Part shown: piece after piece, positions 7,923 through 16,337 of the stretch
Numbering within the stretch: the first letter of the stretch is position 1
Layout: each line of letters opens with the position of its first letter
Assembly: GCF_003261635.1 (NCBI RefSeq)
Contig: NZ_QFXK01000030.1
Location: 124,001-188,000, forward strand
Length of the DNA: 64,000 bases
Source: Kribbella monticola
GTDB taxonomy: Bacteria > Actinomycetota > Actinomycetes > Propionibacteriales > Kribbellaceae
Direction of reading: 5' to 3'
Program-made: the position numbers and the translations under genes
The notes under the pieces: model-generated
What the model was told of the DNA's origin: nothing
Databases searched by the model: none
The model's input: only the letters and a program-made list of their open reading frames with translations

Positions 7923-9586
7923 CGCTGCGGTTCGCTCCTCGTGTCGGCACAACTGGTCAGCACGGGCGGAGGTTCTGCTTCTGGTACTACGGTTTCCGGT
8001 ACTGCGCCTTCCGGTACTGCGCCTTCCGGTACTACGTCTTCCGGTACTGCGGGCGTGCGCGGCCCGGGATCCGGATCGGACGCCGCGACTCCGCTGCGCC
8101 CGAGCCGCGCGGCCCTCACCAGCCGCTCGGTGATTTCGTGAGCCGGCTTCGCCATCACGGTTGCCGGCGGTCCTTCCTCAACCACCCGGCCGACCTCCAG
8201 CACCAGCACTCGATCGGCGACCGCAGCGACCAGCCCGAGGTCGTGGCTGATCCAGACCAGGGCCATCCCGCTGTCTTGCAGCTCGGTCAGCAACTCGACC
8301 ACCAACGCGGTTCCGTGCTCGTCGAGCGCTGTCGTGATCTCGTCGCAGATCAGCACGTCCGGACGGGCGAGGAGGGCTCGCGCGATCGCCGCTCGTTGGA
8401 GCTCACCGCCGGAGAGCTGACTGGGCGGTCTGGCGGCCACCATTGCCGAGACGCCGAGACGAGCAAGCGTGGCAACGGCTTCGGCCTTCGCATCGACGCG
8501 GCTCACCCCGCGCAGGCGTTCCGCAGTACGGGCTACCTGGTCGTCGACGCGACGTCGTTCGTCGAAGGAGCCGCGGACTTCCTGCCAGACGTATTGGACC
8601 CGGCGAGCTTGCTCGGCGGACCGCTTCCGCAGCACGGGAAGTGGCTGATCGGACAGGGTGATCCGGCCGGTGTGCCGTTCGTGCAGGCCGGCCAGACAGC
8701 GCGCCAGGGTGGTCTTGCCGCTGCCGGAGCGGCCGACGACACCCACGCAGCCACCGGGTGGCACGGTCAGCTCAACCTCCTGCAGGATCGGATCTCGTCC
8801 GCGAGCACGCAGCGACGCGGTCAGGTTCATTGCCTGGAGCAACGGTGTTGGCGTGCCGGTGGTTCCCGGTCGCGGCCGGAGTTTTGTTGCGGCTGGAAGA
8901 ACATCGGTGCCACCGGCATCGATCACCCGGCCCGCGTCGAGCACCACGACGTACTGCGCCAGCGCGCGGACCAGCTCGAGATCGTGACTGAGCAACAAGA
9001 TGCCCAGTCCTTGTCCGGTCAGCTCCTTGAGTTCGCTCACCAACTGCAGCCGGGTGATGGAATCCAGCCCGGTGCTCGGCTCGTCCAGGACCAGCACCTT
9101 CGGGCGACAAGCGAGCGCCTGCGCCAACGCGATCCGCTGCCGTTGCCCACCGGAGAACTGATGCGGAAATCTGCGCTGCGTACTGCGATCACCCGGCAAC
9201 TGCGCGGCTCTCAACGCCTCCACCACACCGTCTGCTCCGTGGTTGTGCAGCCTGCTCAACTCACCGATCGCCGTACCGATCCGCCTCGCCGGATTGAGAG
9301 CACTCCCCGGATGCTGCGGCATGTAGGCAACCACCCGCCCCCGGACCGCGGCCGCGTCGGCACCGTTCGACATCAGATCAATGCCGTCTACTCTGACTTC
9401 ACCCGACAGACGCACACCTCTGCCGTGCTCGCCCAGCAGGGCAAGGGCTGACGTCGTCTTGCCCGAACCTGACGCACCGACCAGCGCCGTCACCTGTCCT
9501 GGCCAGACCTTGAAGTCCACCCCGTCGACGAGAACGGCTGTCCCCGCCACAGCAGACAGTCCACGCACTTCTACCAGCGGTTTCAT
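7919..9586 (-). CDS. Fused dual ABC ATPase (OppD-OppF type) for metallophore or peptide uptake
   Basis: A 555-residue protein with two complete ATP-binding cassettes. The first has Walker A GASGSGKTT (about residue 38), signature FSGGQRQR and Walker B VLVLDEPSTGLD; the second has GRSGSGKTT, signature LSGGELQR and VLICDEITTALD. This is the fused DppD/DppF (or NikD/NikE, CntD/CntF) arrangement. The ATG at 9586 overlaps the preceding permease stop by ATGA, and the gene ends in an ATGA overlap with the PLP-fold gene. The C-terminus carries about 50 extra residues rich in Val-Pro-Glu pentads (VPEGA-like), encoded by 15-bp tandem repeats at 7981-8052, which look dispensable. Confidence 0.92.
   Translation of the reverse strand: MKPLVEVRGLSAVAGTAVLVDGVDFKVWPGQVTALVGASGSGKTTSALALLGEHGRGVRLSGEVRVDGIDLMSNGADAAAVRGRVVAYMPQHPGSALNPARRIGTAIGELSRLHNHGADGVVEALRAAQLPGDRSTQRRFPHQFSGGQRQRIALAQALACRPKVLVLDEPSTGLDSITRLQLVSELKELTGQGLGILLLSHDLELVRALAQYVVVLDAGRVIDAGGTDVLPAATKLRPRPGTTGTPTPLLQAMNLTASLRARGRDPILQEVELTVPPGGCVGVVGRSGSGKTTLARCLAGLHERHTGRITLSDQPLPVLRKRSAEQARRVQYVWQEVRGSFDERRRVDDQVARTAERLRGVSRVDAKAEAVATLARLGVSAMVAARPPSQLSGGELQRAAIARALLARPDVLICDEITTALDEHGTALVVELLTELQDSGMALVWISHDLGLVAAVADRVLVLEVGRVVEEGPPATVMAKPAHEITERLVRAARLGRSGVAASDPDPGPRTPAVPEDVVPEGAVPEGAVPETVVPEAEPPPVLTSCADTRSEPQR
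7981..8052. repeat. 15-bp tandem repeat encoding VPExx pentads
   Basis: Four and a half imperfect copies of a 15-bp unit (consensus CCGGTACTGCGCCTT on the plus strand) near the 3' end of the fused ATPase gene. Read on the coding strand they give five-residue units such as VPEGA, VPETV and VPEDV. The period keeps frame, so copy number can change without breaking the protein. Confidence 0.85.
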
Positions 9587-10398
9587 CTGTCCACCACCTC
9601 CGTCGCTGTGCGGCGCGAGCGGTGCACCAGCCGATCCGCGAGCAGGTTGAACCCGAGGGTGAACGCGACCAGCATCAACGCCGGCGCGACCACGGCCCAC
9701 GGCTGCAACAGCACGCCCTCCCGGTTGCGCGAGACGCTGACTGCCCAGTCAGGTGCGGTCGGACTCAAACCCAGGCCGAGAAAGTTGACCGAGGCAACAA
9801 GGAAGACGGCCAGCGTGATCCGCGTGCCCAAGTCGGCCGCGACCGGTCCCAGGACCGAGCGACCGACGTACCCGACCTGGATGGCGACCCAACTCTCGCG
9901 CTGCATCCGCAATGCCTCGACCACCGGTCCGCTGGCGGCATCCAACGCGGCCGCACGCACCAACCGGGCCACCGTCGGAACGTTGACCATGGCAACGGTC
10001 AGGGTGATCGCCGGCGGCGAGGCCCGCCAGCCGACGGCGACGACACTGATCACCAGCAAGGACGGCAGCGGCAGCAGTACGTCGAGGGGCCGGATCAGCA
10101 CCTCGTCGACCCAGCGATGCCGCGTCGACGCGGCGACCAGCCCGATCGTCCCGCCGACCAGATAGGCGATCGCAACGGCACCCACCGCCATCCCGAGCGC
10201 AGTACGGCCACCGACGAGTAGCAATTGGACCACGTCCCGCCCGAGCCCGTCCGTCCCGAGCCGAACGCCGCTCTCGTAGGGCAGACCCGGCTTGGCCTCC
10301 AGTGGCACGAATGGACCGAAAACCGCCACCAGCAAGGGAATCAGCACCAGCACAACGGACACGGCCAACGGCGTACGGGCTCTCCACGAAGCGATCAT
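9583..10398 (-). CDS. ABC transporter permease, DppC/OppC type
   Basis: A 271-residue inner-membrane permease beginning MIASWRARTPLAVSVVLVL. It has the short N-terminal extension before the first membrane segment, then a periplasmic GTDGLGRDV motif that is diagnostic for the DppC/OppC/NikC half. The EAA-type cytoplasmic loop is around EALRMQRESWVAI, and FLGLGLSPTAPDWAV is the conserved late motif. The start overlaps the stop of the first permease (ATGA at 10395-10398) and the stop overlaps the ATPase start, so stoichiometric expression is likely. It pairs with the DppB-type permease to form the channel. Confidence 0.93.
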   Translation of the reverse strand: MIASWRARTPLAVSVVLVLIPLLVAVFGPFVPLEAKPGLPYESGVRLGTDGLGRDVVQLLLVGGRTALGMAVGAVAIAYLVGGTIGLVAASTRHRWVDEVLIRPLDVLLPLPSLLVISVVAVGWRASPPAITLTVAMVNVPTVARLVRAAALDAASGPVVEALRMQRESWVAIQVGYVGRSVLGPVAADLGTRITLAVFLVASVNFLGLGLSPTAPDWAVSVSRNREGVLLQPWAVVAPALMLVAFTLGFNLLADRLVHRSRRTATEVVDR

Positions 10399-11333
10399 CG
10401 GAGGAGCTCTGTTCTCGGGACGAGGCGGTTGCAGACGAGATCGGCGGCAAGGTTGATCAGCAGGGCGGCGACGGCGAGCACCAGCGTCAGGCCTTGCACC
10501 ACCGGCACATCGCGGGTCTCGACACCGTCCACCAGCGCGGTCGCGAAGCCTGGGATCGCGAAGATCGCCTCCACGACCAGAACCCCACCCAGCAAGGTGT
10601 CCCCCGTCCGCGCCAACTCCTGCACACCGGGCACCGCCGCATTGGGCAGCACATGCCGCAACAGCAACTGCCGCCGCGGAACGCCGAGCCGCCTGGCCTG
10701 TACGACGTACTCCGCGTTGAGCGCGTTGATCGTCCCGGCCCGGACTTGCCGCGACAGCAGACACACCGTCCGTCCGAGGAGCACCGCGACCGGCAGGACG
10801 AGCAGCGCAGGGTTGGCCGGCAAGTCGCCACCGACCCACGTCGCTGGAAGCCACCCCAGCTTCAGGGAGAACAAAGTGATCAGCACGACCGCGATGACGA
10901 AGTCGGGGATGGCACTCAAGGCGAGGGTGATCGACGTGATGACTCGATCGAGCCGCCCGTTCTCGCGAGTGCCCATCACCAGCCCGAGGACCACGGCGAG
11001 CGGGACGACGACTGCCAACGTCGCCAGCGTGAGCACCAACGTCGCGCCGACCGACGCCTTCACGATGTCGGCGACCGACCCGCCGCTGATCAGCGAGGTC
11101 CCGAGATCGCCGGTCAGCACGTTCCCGAACCAATGCGTGAACCGCTCGATCGCCGGCTCGTCGAGGCCGAGTTGCGACCGCAGCCGGGCGACCTGGTCAG
11201 GCGTGAGCGTCTCGGTGAACCGCATGTCGGCCGCGTCGCCCGGCAGCAGCGCGGTCAGGAGGAACACCAGGATCGACAAGACGGCCAGTTGGATCACAGC
11301 CAGGGCGGCCCGCTGCGCGGCGTACGACCGCAT
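10395..11333 (-). CDS. ABC transporter permease, DppB/OppB type
   Basis: A 312-residue permease beginning MRSYAAQRAALAVIQLAVLSILVF, with the first membrane segment directly at the N-terminus as in DppB/OppB/NikB. LLPGDAADM matches the family PGDP-like motif after TM1. The periplasmic loop LTPDQVARLRSQLGLDEPAIERFTHW (given in part) and GDLGTSL are typical of this half. The late VEAIFAIPGFATALVDG segment matches the conserved DppB C-terminal signature. The ATG begins right after the TGA of the binding-protein gene with no gap. It is the second gene of the proposed Zur-controlled operon. Confidence 0.93.
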   Translation of the reverse strand: MRSYAAQRAALAVIQLAVLSILVFLLTALLPGDAADMRFTETLTPDQVARLRSQLGLDEPAIERFTHWFGNVLTGDLGTSLISGGSVADIVKASVGATLVLTLATLAVVVPLAVVLGLVMGTRENGRLDRVITSITLALSAIPDFVIAVVLITLFSLKLGWLPATWVGGDLPANPALLVLPVAVLLGRTVCLLSRQVRAGTINALNAEYVVQARRLGVPRRQLLLRHVLPNAAVPGVQELARTGDTLLGGVLVVEAIFAIPGFATALVDGVETRDVPVVQGLTLVLAVAALLINLAADLVCNRLVPRTELLR

Positions 11334-12866
11334 TCAGGCCAGCCACACCTTGTCGAAGCGGCCGGAGTCCAGCGTGTTCGGCGGCACCGCCTGGACGCCC
11401 TGCACCCTCGACGAGATCGCGACCAGGAAGTCGGGATGCCCCCACGCGAGGATGCCACCATCGTCCCGCAACGTCTTCTGCAGTACGGCGTACTTCGCGG
11501 CGCGCGCCGCCTCGTCCGTCTGCACCTGGGCAGCCGCGAAGGCCGCATCGAAGGCGGCCCGGCGCCAGTGCGTCACGTTGAACGGCGACTTGGTCAGCAA
11601 CCGATCGGTGATGTACTGCGGGATCGGCATCGCGCCCGAGCGGTGGCTTCCGATCACTCCCTTGGTGAGCAGGTCTTTGGCATAGGTCTGCGCGCTGCCG
11701 GTCGTCACTTTGAGCTTCACGCCGGCCTCGGCGACCTGCTCGGCGAACAACGTGGCCGCCTCGACGAATCCCGCGGAGGCGTCGGAGGTGAAGATCTCCA
11801 CCTCCTTGCCGATCAGGCCTGCCTTCTTCAGCAACGCCTTGGCCTGGTCGACGTCCCGCTCCCGTTGCGGCAGGTCGGCCGGGTAGTACTGAAACCCCTT
11901 GCCGAACAGATCGTTGCCCACGGCACCGCGTCCGGCGAGCACGACGTCGACCAGCCGCTGCCGGTCCGCGAGCAACTTGAAGGCCAGCCGAACATCGGGA
12001 TTGTCGAACGGCGGCCGATCGACCTTCATCACGAACGCCTGCGTGGTCGAGCCTTTCGCCGCGACGATCTTCACCGTCCGGCCGGCCTCCGCGGTACGGG
12101 CGAAGGTCGCGGTCATCTCGTTCGCGTACTCCGCCTGCCCACCCTGTACTGCGTTCGCCCGGGCTTCGGCATCGGCGGAGAGGATCTGCAGTTCCTCGAT
12201 CTTCGCTGGTCCGTCCCAGTAGTCCTCGAAGCGGGTGGCGACCATCGAGCGGCCTGCCTCGAACGAGGTGAACCGGAAAGCACCGGTGCCGTTCGGTTCG
12301 GAGGGGTTCTTGAAGCCGTCGCGGACGATCTGGGTGCCGATTCCGGCCAGCAGGGCAGGGAATTCCGCGTTCGGGGCCGCCAGGGTCAGCTCGACCGTGC
12401 GCTTGTCGATCGCCTTGCAGCGGCGGAGGTCGAGGGCAGCGAGGGAGGACTGCGCCACCCGCTCGGGTGCGTTCGGATCGGCGATGCGGGCGAGGCTGTA
12501 GAGCACGTCCTGGCTCGTCAACGGCTTGCCGTCATGGAAAGTGGCGTCCCGCAAGGTGAATCGCCAGGTCGTGGCCTGCGCGTCGGGCTCCCACTTCGCC
12601 GCGAGTCGCGGTACCGGCTTGAGATCGGGGCCGAGTTCGACCAGCTTCTCGTACAGGGCTTTGTGCCGGGCGATGTCGACGAACAGGCTCTGCAGATGCG
12701 GATCGAGCACCTCCTTGGCACCACCACCGGCGAACACCGCACGCAGCCGGCCGCCGGACTTCGGAGCCGCCGCGGGGCTGTCGGCCGAGCCGCAGCCGCT
12801 GACCGCGGCAACGGCCAAACCGCTTGCCAGGCAGAGGAATCCTCGTCTGTTCAGAGCTTCGGACAT
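11334..12866 (-). CDS. ABC substrate-binding lipoprotein, family 5 (peptide/nickel/metallophore type)
   Basis: A 510-residue extracytoplasmic binding protein. The N-terminus has RRGFLCLASGLAVAAVSGC: a twin-arginine-like start, hydrophobic core and VSGC lipobox, so it is probably a lipid-anchored, possibly Tat-exported protein. WRFTLRDATFHDGKPLTSQDVLYSL (shown here in part: FHDGKPLTSQDV) is the family 5 signature. I chose ATG 12866 because AAGGAA lies six bases upstream; a GTG at 12881 is also in frame. It is the first gene of the operon, 67 bp downstream of the Zur-like box. CntA, NikA and opine-metallophore binding proteins belong to the same family, but so do oligopeptide binders; specificity cannot be read from sequence. 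Confidence 0.9.
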   Translation of the reverse strand: MSEALNRRGFLCLASGLAVAAVSGCGSADSPAAAPKSGGRLRAVFAGGGAKEVLDPHLQSLFVDIARHKALYEKLVELGPDLKPVPRLAAKWEPDAQATTWRFTLRDATFHDGKPLTSQDVLYSLARIADPNAPERVAQSSLAALDLRRCKAIDKRTVELTLAAPNAEFPALLAGIGTQIVRDGFKNPSEPNGTGAFRFTSFEAGRSMVATRFEDYWDGPAKIEELQILSADAEARANAVQGGQAEYANEMTATFARTAEAGRTVKIVAAKGSTTQAFVMKVDRPPFDNPDVRLAFKLLADRQRLVDVVLAGRGAVGNDLFGKGFQYYPADLPQRERDVDQAKALLKKAGLIGKEVEIFTSDASAGFVEAATLFAEQVAEAGVKLKVTTGSAQTYAKDLLTKGVIGSHRSGAMPIPQYITDRLLTKSPFNVTHWRRAAFDAAFAAAQVQTDEAARAAKYAVLQKTLRDDGGILAWGHPDFLVAISSRVQGVQAVPPNTLDSGRFDKVWLA

Positions 12867-12932
12867 CCGCATTTCCTTCACGGTAAGTGGGCTCCGGCGA
12901 GGAGTGGTCGCCGGCTCGAATCCTGCCGTTAA

Positions 12933-12947
12933 TGAAAATCGTTGTCA
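12933..12947 (-). promoter_or_regulatory. Zur-type operator upstream of the metallophore operon
   Basis: The 15-bp 7-1-7 dyad TGAAAATCGTTGTCA, flanked by AA and AA. The known actinobacterial Zur box is about TGAAAATGATTTTCA; the plus-strand reading matches 12 of 15 positions and the complement (TGACAACGATTTTCA) 13 of 15. It is centred 74 bp upstream of the binding-protein ATG at 12866, a position suited to repression when zinc is replete. It is AT-rich in otherwise GC-rich DNA, which makes chance less likely. Confidence 0.72.
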
Positions 12948-13109
12948 AATTCAGGCGCATCTGAACGGACGCCACACATTCTTCCGCCACCCCCGATCCC
13001 CTCGCCGACCGTAACGGCGTGTCACCACTACCTACCCTTGAGTACTCGTAGTCACCGCGCGGCCGCTGTATCCTCGCGTCGAGGCATGGATGAACCAGGG
13101 GGAAGGGCG

Positions 13110-14267
13110 ATGCACGAGGCCGGCTTGTACTTCCCGTTCATTCACGTCCGCGACGACGACTGGCTCAAGCTGGCACTGCTCTACTGGCCGCGGCTCTACC
13201 GGTTGGTCCCACCCGACTACCAGACGAACGACAGCCGGACCGCCCGCGAATTCGATGCTGCCGGTCTGCTCCACACGATGGAGCCGATCAAGGACACCGA
13301 CGCCAACGCGTTCTTCGAAACCTTGCTCGCGAACGTCGACAAGCTCGGCGACTACACCACGGCGCGAGCCAAAGCAGAGTCCGCGGGTCGGCGTCTGCCT
13401 ACCTCGTCAGCCGATGGACCTGTCGAGGGCGACCTTGCCTTGATCCACAGCGCGAAGCTCAGCACTTCCTTCGTCTACGAGCTTCGGCGCGCGGGCCTGG
13501 CGGAACTCCGGACGAGGCTTCCCGGCGGCCATCGGTGGATCGGCGTGCACCCGACCCTCGGGGCCGCCTACATGACGGCGCTGGCCAACGAGCTCGGCAG
13601 CCGACTGCGGCTGGAGCCGTTGACCGACCAGACGGATCTGCGCATCGCGGCTCCGAACAACGGCATAGCGTCCGCGCTCGATCTCCTGCTCGGCCGGTCC
13701 GCCGATCACCGTCCTGACCCGGCAACCGGGGTCGATGAGTACGTGATGCTCGCCCTCCAGTGCGTCCGGCCGAAGGCGATGGGGCAGGTCCCGGCCGAGC
13801 AGATCGTTGATTGCCGGGAGAACCTGGCCGCCGAACTCGCCGACTTCCGGGCCTTCGTCGAGACGCAGAAGCAGGAACTGACCGCCATCACCGCCTTGCC
13901 GCCCGGGCAGCGCAAGCTCGATGCGTTCGCCGACCACGTGCACGACACTGTCGAAGCGCCCCTGCAAAGACTCGAACGCGGACTCCAATTGCACAAGCTG
14001 GATACGGTGCGGACGATGCTCGTCACCGGCACGCTGGCAGCTCCGCCACTGGCGGGCATGGCACTGGAACAGCTAGGGGCAGGTGGCACAGTCGGGATGT
14101 CGGTCGGCACAGTCGCCGCGATGGGAGCCGCCTGGTGGCAGGTGCGCGCGGCCCGGGAGTCCGCCCGTGCGAAGTCCCCGCTCTGCTACTTGCTCGACCT
14201 CCGCGACGAGCTGACCCCGAAGACCATCGCCGGCAGGTTCCAGCGGATTGTGAAAGGCGCCTACTGA
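13110..14267 (+). CDS. DUF6236-like protein of unknown function
   Basis: A 385-residue protein starting MHEAGLYFPFIHVRDDDWLK. The N-terminal LYFPFIHxRDDxWLKxAxLYW stretch is what I recall as the hallmark of the DUF6236 family in actinobacteria; function is unknown. ATG 13110 is chosen because GGGGGAAGG lies just upstream; an ATG at 13086 is in frame but lacks a site. The C-terminal part has a helical, charged segment (residues about 245-310) and then a hydrophobic Gly/Ala stretch (LAAPPLAGMALEQLGAGGTV) that could be one or two membrane helices. It ends convergently with marR, overlapping 7 bp. Its promoter region shares the intergenic space with the Zur box, but the box is 163 bp away. Confidence 0.72.
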   Translation: MHEAGLYFPFIHVRDDDWLKLALLYWPRLYRLVPPDYQTNDSRTAREFDAAGLLHTMEPIKDTDANAFFETLLANVDKLGDYTTARAKAESAGRRLPTSSADGPVEGDLALIHSAKLSTSFVYELRRAGLAELRTRLPGGHRWIGVHPTLGAAYMTALANELGSRLRLEPLTDQTDLRIAAPNNGIASALDLLLGRSADHRPDPATGVDEYVMLALQCVRPKAMGQVPAEQIVDCRENLAAELADFRAFVETQKQELTAITALPPGQRKLDAFADHVHDTVEAPLQRLERGLQLHKLDTVRTMLVTGTLAAPPLAGMALEQLGAGGTVGMSVGTVAAMGAAWWQVRAARESARAKSPLCYLLDLRDELTPKTIAGRFQRIVKGAY

Positions 14268-14800
14268 CCGCTCTGGGCGACCAACGACCGGCCGTCTTCA
14301 GGGGACGAGACGTCGCCGTCGGACAGATCGGCGCGGCAGAGGTCGCGGGCCGGCAGATTGGTGCGGATGCGGTCGAGGAGGGTGATGAGGGTGTCCTGCT
14401 CTTCGATGGTGAGCTGGTCGAGCAGGTAGGCGCGTACGGCGGCGACGTGGTCGGGTGCGGCGGCGGCGACGGCGGTGCGGCCGGCGGCGGTCAGGTGGAT
14501 CATCGAGCCGCGGGCGTCGGATTCGCATTCCTCCCGGGTGACCAGGCCGCGCTTCTCCATCCGGCTGACCTGATGCGACAACCGGCTGCGCTCCCACCCG
14601 ATCGCCCGGCCGAGATCGCGGGTTCGCAGTACACCCTGCGGCGCATCCGACAGCGGCTGCAGCAGGGCGTACTCCGCCCCGGACAGTCCCGAGTTCTTGA
14701 TCAGCCGCGTCTCGAGCGCGCTGAGCAACTCGCGGTGGCTGTCACGGTACGACTGCCACAGATGCGCCTCGCGCGCATCGAGCCACCGAGTCTCGGCCAT
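14261..14800 (-). CDS. MarR family transcriptional regulator
   Basis: A 179-residue winged-helix regulator. SGAEYALLQPLSDAP, RTRDLGRAIGWERSRLSHQ (recognition helix), MEKRGLVTREEC and the wing with SMIHLTAAGR fit the MarR fold, which binds as a dimer to palindromes. It begins 45 bp downstream of the copD stop on the same strand, so it could be the last gene of the copper cluster, or have its own promoter. Ligand unknown. The C-terminal 20 residues are an unstructured, Ser/Asp-rich tail. Confidence 0.9.
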   Translation of the reverse strand: MAETRWLDAREAHLWQSYRDSHRELLSALETRLIKNSGLSGAEYALLQPLSDAPQGVLRTRDLGRAIGWERSRLSHQVSRMEKRGLVTREECESDARGSMIHLTAAGRTAVAAAAPDHVAAVRAYLLDQLTIEEQDTLITLLDRIRTNLPARDLCRADLSDGDVSSPEDGRSLVAQSGQ

Positions 14801-14845
14801 CCACCCATCGTAGCGGCCGTCGTTGACATATCACCTAGCTCGGAC

Positions 14846-15826
14846 TCACGGCGTGCGCGACAGTGCGACCGCGAGCCCCACCGTCGCCGCCATCAAGATC
14901 ACCTCACCGGCGGCCAACCGCCAAAAGGCAGCCGGGCGATCCGCGAGAGCCGGCAGCGTGGCCCTGCGATGCCACCACCCGATGAACACGAGCGCGGTGA
15001 AAGCAACAGCCTTCGCGAAGACCAGAGCGCCGTACCCGCTGGTCACCCATTGCGTGATCAGCCCCCAGCCGTCCGCGCGCCCACCCAGATGGATCTCCCC
15101 CGTCAGCAACCCGGTCGCGCCGACACACACAGCGCAGACCAACGCCAAGGCACTGAACCGCTCGACCGCAGTCCGTTCTCGCGTGTACCGCAGAAGCGCA
15201 CCCAGCCCACCTATCCAAACCGTCACAGCGAACACATGGACGACAAGCGACCCGGTCGCCAGCACCGACCAGAAGGTGGTCCGCTCGATCGCCCCGTGCC
15301 CGTTGAGCAGCGGCCCCACGAGGGCGGCCGCTGCCAGACCAAGGCAGACCCGCGCGGTAGCGACCGTCCGGCACCCACTGAGCACCACCGCAAGGATCGC
15401 TGTCAGCACGATGGTGACCGCCAACGCCCTGACCTGATTCAGGCCACCGGCGAGCTCAGCATGTTCACCAAGATGAGACAGCGGTACGCCGAGGATCACG
15501 GCCGCGGTTGCCACCAGTCCCCCGAGACTCGCGACCGCCCACACCCCAGCGACGACGGCCGCGTCCTGAACCGCTCGAAGTCCTTGCCCAGCAAGCTTTC
15601 CGCCATCACCAGGCAACAGGACAACAGCCGCGAGCAGGGCCCCCACGCAAGCGATGGCAGCAAGATCAGCCACCAACCGCAGTACAGGAAGGGCCCAGGA
15701 CACCGGCATGCTCGCGCCCGAAAGCCCCGCAGGCAACGGCTTCGGCGCACCTCCGGCCGCCAGCAGGGCAACTACCAGTACTACGGTGCCTGCGGCAACT
15801 ACTCCGACCCCGAGAAGCTTCCTCAT
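14846..15826 (-). CDS. copD: CopD family copper-resistance membrane protein
   Basis: A 326-residue membrane protein with about eight hydrophobic segments, beginning MRKLLGVGVVAAGTVVLVV. FAVTVWIGGLGALLRY and the later ALVFAKAVAFTALVFIGWWHRR region match the CopD/PcoD domain (PF05425), thought to move copper across the membrane together with CopC. The ATG overlaps the copC stop (ATGA), so the two are translationally coupled. This is the shorter stand-alone CopD; many actinobacteria have a CopC-CopD fusion. Confidence 0.88.
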   Translation of the reverse strand: MRKLLGVGVVAAGTVVLVVALLAAGGAPKPLPAGLSGASMPVSWALPVLRLVADLAAIACVGALLAAVVLLPGDGGKLAGQGLRAVQDAAVVAGVWAVASLGGLVATAAVILGVPLSHLGEHAELAGGLNQVRALAVTIVLTAILAVVLSGCRTVATARVCLGLAAAALVGPLLNGHGAIERTTFWSVLATGSLVVHVFAVTVWIGGLGALLRYTRERTAVERFSALALVCAVCVGATGLLTGEIHLGGRADGWGLITQWVTSGYGALVFAKAVAFTALVFIGWWHRRATLPALADRPAAFWRLAAGEVILMAATVGLAVALSRTP

Positions 15827-16335
15827 TGCGACGCGGGTCGACGCCGAACGATCACGATCGCCAGCGCGACGACCACCAGCATCACCAGCACCATCGCGAC
15901 GATCACCACGACGTTGGACTTGTTCTGGGCGGCCGTCGGCTGGTTCGTGACGACGCCGCCCGGAGCATGCCCGGCATGCGTCACGGTGAAGCTCGCACTG
16001 ACCGTGATCGGATGTCCGTCGGCAGAGACGATCCGGGCGTCGACGGTGTACTTGCCGGCCTCGATCATGGCACCGACCGGCTGAGTCACCTTGTTGTCGA
16101 TCACCTGGATGTCGCCGGTGGACACGTTGTTCCCGGAAGGCGACTTCACCTGAACCTCGGCGCCGGTCGACCCGACCGGCTCGTTGAACGTCAGCACCAC
16201 CTGCGTCGGCGGCGCCGCCATCGTCGAACCGTCGGCAGGCGACATCGACTCCAGCTTGGCGTGCGCCGCCGCCGGCCCGGTGGCAACCACCAGGGCCAGC
16301 AGCGACGCGACCAGTACTGCGATCAGCCGGCGCAT
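15823..16335 (-). CDS. copC: CopC domain copper-binding protein with C-terminal membrane anchor
   Basis: A 170-residue exported protein. A signal peptide (MRRLIAVLVASLLALVVATG) ends at AAA-H, so the mature protein would begin with His, the first copper ligand of CopC histidine-brace sites; a second candidate ligand is His in SADGHPITVSASF. LESMSPADGSTMAAPP and LTFNEPV are standard CopC motifs. A single membrane helix near the C-terminus (VVVIVAMVLVMLVVVALAIV) anchors it at the outer face of the membrane. It lies 2 bp after ycnI and overlaps copD. Role: capture of periplasmic or extracytoplasmic copper for CopD. Confidence 0.9.
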   Translation of the reverse strand: MRRLIAVLVASLLALVVATGPAAAHAKLESMSPADGSTMAAPPTQVVLTFNEPVGSTGAEVQVKSPSGNNVSTGDIQVIDNKVTQPVGAMIEAGKYTVDARIVSADGHPITVSASFTVTHAGHAPGGVVTNQPTAAQNKSNVVVIVAMVLVMLVVVALAIVIVRRRPASQ

Positions 16336-16337
16336 GA

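Noticed and set aside
10302..12932. An 876-residue open frame on the plus strand
   Set aside because: It lies antisense to the binding-protein and permease genes and is full of Arg/Gln/His-rich shadow sequence without any domain; the minus-strand genes carry clear family motifs.
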